Of a DNA stretch of 17,384 bases, positions 14,875 to 17,384 are shown one piece after another (the stretch's first letter is position 1; every line of letters starts with the position of its first letter). The stretch is from assembly GCA_009784635.1 (NCBI GenBank), contig WRBG01000020.1, forward strand, positions 1 through 17,384, written 5' to 3'. The notes under the pieces were generated by a model. It worked only from the letters and a program-made list of their open reading frames with translations. It was not told the origin of the DNA and did no database searches. The translations under genes and the position numbers were made by a program. Source of the DNA: Bacteroidales bacterium (lineage in GTDB: Bacteria; Bacteroidota; Bacteroidia; Bacteroidales; UBA932).

Positions 14875-16023
14875 CTATGAAAACATTTTTTTCATCCGCT
14901 CAAAAAAGTTCCGGTCTTCTTTGCTGGGCGTGGGTTTCAGATTGGGAGAACTGCGCAACTTCTCCAAGACTTCTTTCTCGGATTTATCCAATTTAACGGG
15001 AATCCATACCTGTATGTACACCAACAAGTCGCCGGTTCCGTACCCCTGCACATCGGGTAAACCTTTGGCGCGCAGCCTCAAAATGCGTCCGGACTGGGTA
15101 CCCGGCTCAATCTTGATTTTTACCCTGCCGTCTACCGTAGGCACTTCTACTTCTGTGCCCAAAGAAGCGTCCGCAAAAGAAATAAACAGGGAATATATGA
15201 GGTCGTTTCCGTCCCGTTGCAGTTCGGGATGGGTTTCTTCTTCTATGACTACCAACAAATCGCCGGACATACCGCCCCTACGGGCTGCATTTCCTTTACC
15301 GGAAACAGTCAACTGCATCCCTTCGGCTACGCCTTTGGGGATGTTGAAGCAAATCTCCTCGCTCCCTCTGACCACCCCTTCTCCTTGACATTTGGGACAG
15401 GGCTTGGCAACCACCGTGCCTTCTCCTCCGCAGGCATGGCAGGGCGAGGCTGTTTGCATGTGTCCCAAAATGGTTTGGGTCACGCGGGTGGTCATTCCCG
15501 ACCCATGGCAAACCGAACAGGTTTTAATGTCGGCGGCAGAAACAGCGCCCCTGCTCCCACATTCGGAACAGCCATGCTGCTTGTTAATCTTTACTTTTTT
15601 CTCCGTCCCCTTGGCAATCTCCTGCAAACTCAGTTTGACCCGTATGCGGATATCGGAACCTCGATTAACCCTCCGCCTTCCGTAACCTCCTCCAAAACCT
15701 CCCCGACCTCCAAAGCCCATATTGTCAAAAATATCTCCAAAACGACTGAAAATATCATCCATGGTAAAGCCGCCGGAAAATCCGCCTCCGGCCGCTCCGC
15801 CCAAACCAGAATGTCCAAACTGGTCGTAACGGGCTTTTTTGTCCGGATTGCTCAACACGTCATAGGCTTCCGCAGCTTCTTTAAATTTTTCTTCGGCCTC
15901 TTTATTTCCGGGATTTTTATCGGGATGGTACTGCATGGCTAATTTGCGGTAAGCCTTTTTCATGTCTTCGGCAGATGCATCCCTTGCTACTCCAAGTATC
16001 TCGTAATAATCTCTTTTAGTCAT
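14875..16023 (-). CDS. dnaJ: Chaperone DnaJ
   Basis: This type I Hsp40 stimulates DnaK ATPase and delivers unfolded clients. At 382 aa it has the J domain with HPD (about 33-35), a Gly/Phe-rich linker (about 75-115), four zinc-finger repeats (CSECGSRG, CSVCHGSG, CHACGGEG, CPKCQGEG) and C-terminal substrate domains. All eight cysteines are present; the first repeat has Ser where the consensus CxxCxGxG has its first Gly, a minor variation. It starts 17 nt after grpE and is followed 15 nt later by the M23 gene. dnaK is not in the window. Confidence 0.97.
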   Translation of the reverse strand: MTKRDYYEILGVARDASAEDMKKAYRKLAMQYHPDKNPGNKEAEEKFKEAAEAYDVLSNPDKKARYDQFGHSGLGGAAGGGFSGGFTMDDIFSRFGDIFDNMGFGGRGGFGGGYGRRRVNRGSDIRIRVKLSLQEIAKGTEKKVKINKQHGCSECGSRGAVSAADIKTCSVCHGSGMTTRVTQTILGHMQTASPCHACGGEGTVVAKPCPKCQGEGVVRGSEEICFNIPKGVAEGMQLTVSGKGNAARRGGMSGDLLVVIEEETHPELQRDGNDLIYSLFISFADASLGTEVEVPTVDGRVKIKIEPGTQSGRILRLRAKGLPDVQGYGTGDLLVYIQVWIPVKLDKSEKEVLEKLRSSPNLKPTPSKEDRNFFERMKKMFS

Positions 16024-16040
16024 TGCGCTGTGTTCTATGG

Positions 16041-16562
16041 TTAAACCCCTACCACCACCTTGGCGTAGCGAATCACTTTACCGTTGAGGGTGTATCCCTG
16101 CCTAAGGACGTCAATAATTTTTCCTTTTTGTTCCGAATCCTCTGCGGGAAATTGGGTAACTGCCTCATGCACATCGGTATCTAAAGGCAGGCCAATAGCT
16201 TCTATGGGCTGTAATCCCCTCGACTCCAAATATTGATATAGTTTTCTGTAAATCAAATCCACGCCTTGACCCAACGCCTCAAGGTCGCCGGCGCCGGCAA
16301 TGGTTTCTTTGGCCATGGCAAAATCGTCCAATACGGGCAATATCCCCTGTATCAAGTCTTCACCCGCTGTCTTAATCAGCTCGAGCCGCTCGCGGGAAGT
16401 CCTCTTGCGGTAGTTGTCAAATTCTGCCACCAAACGCAGATATTTGTCGTTCAAAGCCTCGTAGTTTTCCTTTAAACGGTCATATTCTTCTTGCACATCT
16501 ATTTGGCTTACATTATTTTCCTCTTGCATTTCTTTTCGTTTTGGCTGTTTTTGGGCTTTCAT
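16041..16562 (-). CDS. grpE: Nucleotide exchange factor GrpE
   Basis: GrpE releases ADP from DnaK. The 173-aa product from the ATG at 16562 has a charged N-terminus, a long coiled coil including LRLVAEFDNYRKRTSRE, then the C-terminal domain with LPLDTDVHEAV, KGKIIDVLRQGYTLNGKVIR and the terminal AKVVVGV. A reading frame could extend to a GTG at 16595, but that would place the promoter -7 box inside the gene, so the ATG at 16562 is chosen. The predicted leader is about 14 nt. It is the first gene of grpE-dnaJ-M23-anmK. No CIRCE element is visible upstream. Confidence 0.95.
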   Translation of the reverse strand: MKAQKQPKRKEMQEENNVSQIDVQEEYDRLKENYEALNDKYLRLVAEFDNYRKRTSRERLELIKTAGEDLIQGILPVLDDFAMAKETIAGAGDLEALGQGVDLIYRKLYQYLESRGLQPIEAIGLPLDTDVHEAVTQFPAEDSEQKGKIIDVLRQGYTLNGKVIRYAKVVVGV

Positions 16563-16581
16563 GCTCTTTATTTTTTGACCT

Positions 16582-16612
16582 GCAAAGATAATCACAAAAG
16601 CGTTATCTTTGC
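16582..16612. promoter_or_regulatory. Divergent promoters forming a perfect inverted repeat (grpE / TauE-type gene)
   Basis: GCAAAGATAA (16582-16591) and TTATCTTTGC (16603-16612) are exact reverse complements separated by 11 nt. Each arm contains a full TATCTTTG -7 box: minus-strand 16590-16583 for grpE and plus-strand 16604-16611 for the permease gene. The position where each promoter's -33 element should lie falls on the other's -7 box. TTTTG elements exist on both sides but with spacers of about 25-26 nt, longer than the usual 19-21. Confidence 0.6.
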
Positions 16613-16680
16613 GCGCAAAATCATCCTAATTGGAACATCTTACTCATTTTCTACACACAACGTCGATTTGGTCTCCGGAA

Positions 16681-17384
16681 ATGCTTGCCATCCTCATCGG
16701 AACCGGATTCATTGTAGGCTTTATCAATACCATTGCCGGCCTTGCCTCCGCCCTCTCCTACGCCCTCTTTATGGGCATGGGTATGCCTCCGAGCGTGGCC
16801 AACGGAACCACCCGCCCCGGCATCCTGCTCCAGTTTCTGATTAACTCCCTGCTCTTTAAGAAAGCCGGAATACTGCCTGTCCGTACCGCCGTCAAGATAG
16901 GTATTCCCATTGCCATCGGCTCAATGGTCGGGGCGCAATTGGCCGCACAGGTTAGTCCTCAGATTTTTGAATGGCTGATGGCCTGCTCCCTCCCCATATT
17001 GGCCTCTCTGCTCTATATAGACACCCGTTCCATTACCCATAAGACTTTGGAAGACGATGTAGCGCTGAGTCTCCCCAAATTCATCCTCTTTATTTTGATT
17101 GGATGCTACGGAGGCTTTACCCATGCAGGCGTGGGTCTACTCATTATTTTTGCCTCGGTGTTTTTGCTGGGCGCCGATCTTTTGCGGGCCAACGCCATCA
17201 AGCAATTTGCCGTAGTTATTTATACGCCCATAGCCCTCACGGTTTTTATTTGGAACGATAAGATAAACTGGCCGGTAGCCTTGATTTACGCCGTGGGCAA
17301 CATAGCCGGAGGCTGGTGGGGCAGTCGGGTATCCATCCAAAAAGGAGCCAAATTTATCCGATGGTGCGTTACCCTTTGCGTGGC
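16681..17384 (+). CDS. TauE/SafE family sulfite or anion exporter permease, 3' end cut by window
   Basis: This is a partial membrane protein with about 234 codons visible and no stop before the edge. It shows repeated hydrophobic helices and the family features GFINTIAG near the N-terminus and VANGTTRPGILLQ about 40 residues in. The second half begins near LIGCYGGFTHAGVGLLII, the usual internal duplication. Many relatives have a Gly-rich GGG after INTxAG, but here it is GLA. The ATG at 16681 has no Shine-Dalgarno and a 60-nt leader. The frame is open back to a TTG at 16630 with a short leader, an alternative start adding 17 residues. The substrate is unknown; family members move sulfite, sulfoacetate or other small anions. 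Confidence 0.87.
   Translation, partial: MLAILIGTGFIVGFINTIAGLASALSYALFMGMGMPPSVANGTTRPGILLQFLINSLLFKKAGILPVRTAVKIGIPIAIGSMVGAQLAAQVSPQIFEWLMACSLPILASLLYIDTRSITHKTLEDDVALSLPKFILFILIGCYGGFTHAGVGLLIIFASVFLLGADLLRANAIKQFAVVIYTPIALTVFIWNDKINWPVALIYAVGNIAGGWWGSRVSIQKGAKFIRWCVTLCV

Noticed and set aside
15217..15942. Open frame of 241 codons antisense to dnaJ
   Set aside because: DnaJ is certain on the other strand. The frame mirrors its Gly- and Cys-rich codons and shows no recognisable domain.
16563..16595. GTG at 16595 as the grpE start
   Set aside because: The extension would encode the promoter -7 box. The ATG at 16562 gives a normal GrpE N-terminus.

Overview
The window is chromosomal DNA from a member of the Bacteroidota. 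The evidence is the repeated Bacteroidota promoter signature (TTG or TTTG, a 19-20 nt spacer, then TAnnTTTG), the near absence of Shine-Dalgarno sequences, a Bacteroidota-type GyrB, a menaquinone methyltransferase, an acyl-amino-acid condensing enzyme of the type used for sphingolipid or sulfonolipid long-chain bases, and a lemA-htpX pair. The class cannot be fixed by eye. Nearly everything is intact and housekeeping in character. There is no transposase, phage gene, CRISPR array or defence cassette.

Layout. Bases 1-545 contain no convincing protein gene but are rich in structure. A consensus minus-strand promoter (364-397) points leftward into about 350 bases of consecutive inverted repeats. 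The strongest is a nested palindrome of about 116 bases (139-254). I read this as a candidate structured noncoding RNA or RNA-like repeat running off the left edge. A second consensus promoter (509-539) drives gyrB. Its -7 box ends only 6 nt before the gyrB ATG, which implies a leaderless or nearly leaderless mRNA, and four GGATTAT boxes surround it. On the plus strand follow gyrB, an overlapping M23/LysM peptidoglycan hydrolase, an alpha-oxoamine synthase (serine palmitoyltransferase or cysteate acyltransferase type) and its likely partner short-chain reductase.

On the minus strand, a D-2-hydroxyacid dehydrogenase overlaps the reductase tail to tail and lies directly behind tRNA-Leu(GAG). 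Divergent from the tRNA is a plus-strand pair: a shortened PurL-like protein and menaquinone methyltransferase. A cardiolipin synthase with its own promoter follows.

The right half reads mostly leftward. One unit is rplS, tRNA-Arg(ACG), lemA, htpX, driven by a consensus promoter at 12018-12048. The other is grpE, dnaJ, a second M23 protein, anmK, with gaps of at most 17 nt and one 7-nt overlap. At the right edge a TauE/SafE permease, cut by the window end, is transcribed rightward from a promoter that forms a perfect 10-bp inverted repeat with the grpE promoter.

Themes: envelope lipids (long-chain base, cardiolipin, menaquinone), peptidoglycan turnover (two M23 proteins, AnmK), protein quality control (GrpE, DnaJ, HtpX) and information processing (GyrB, L19, two tRNAs). 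The least explained parts are the structured region 1-400 and the PurL-like half protein.
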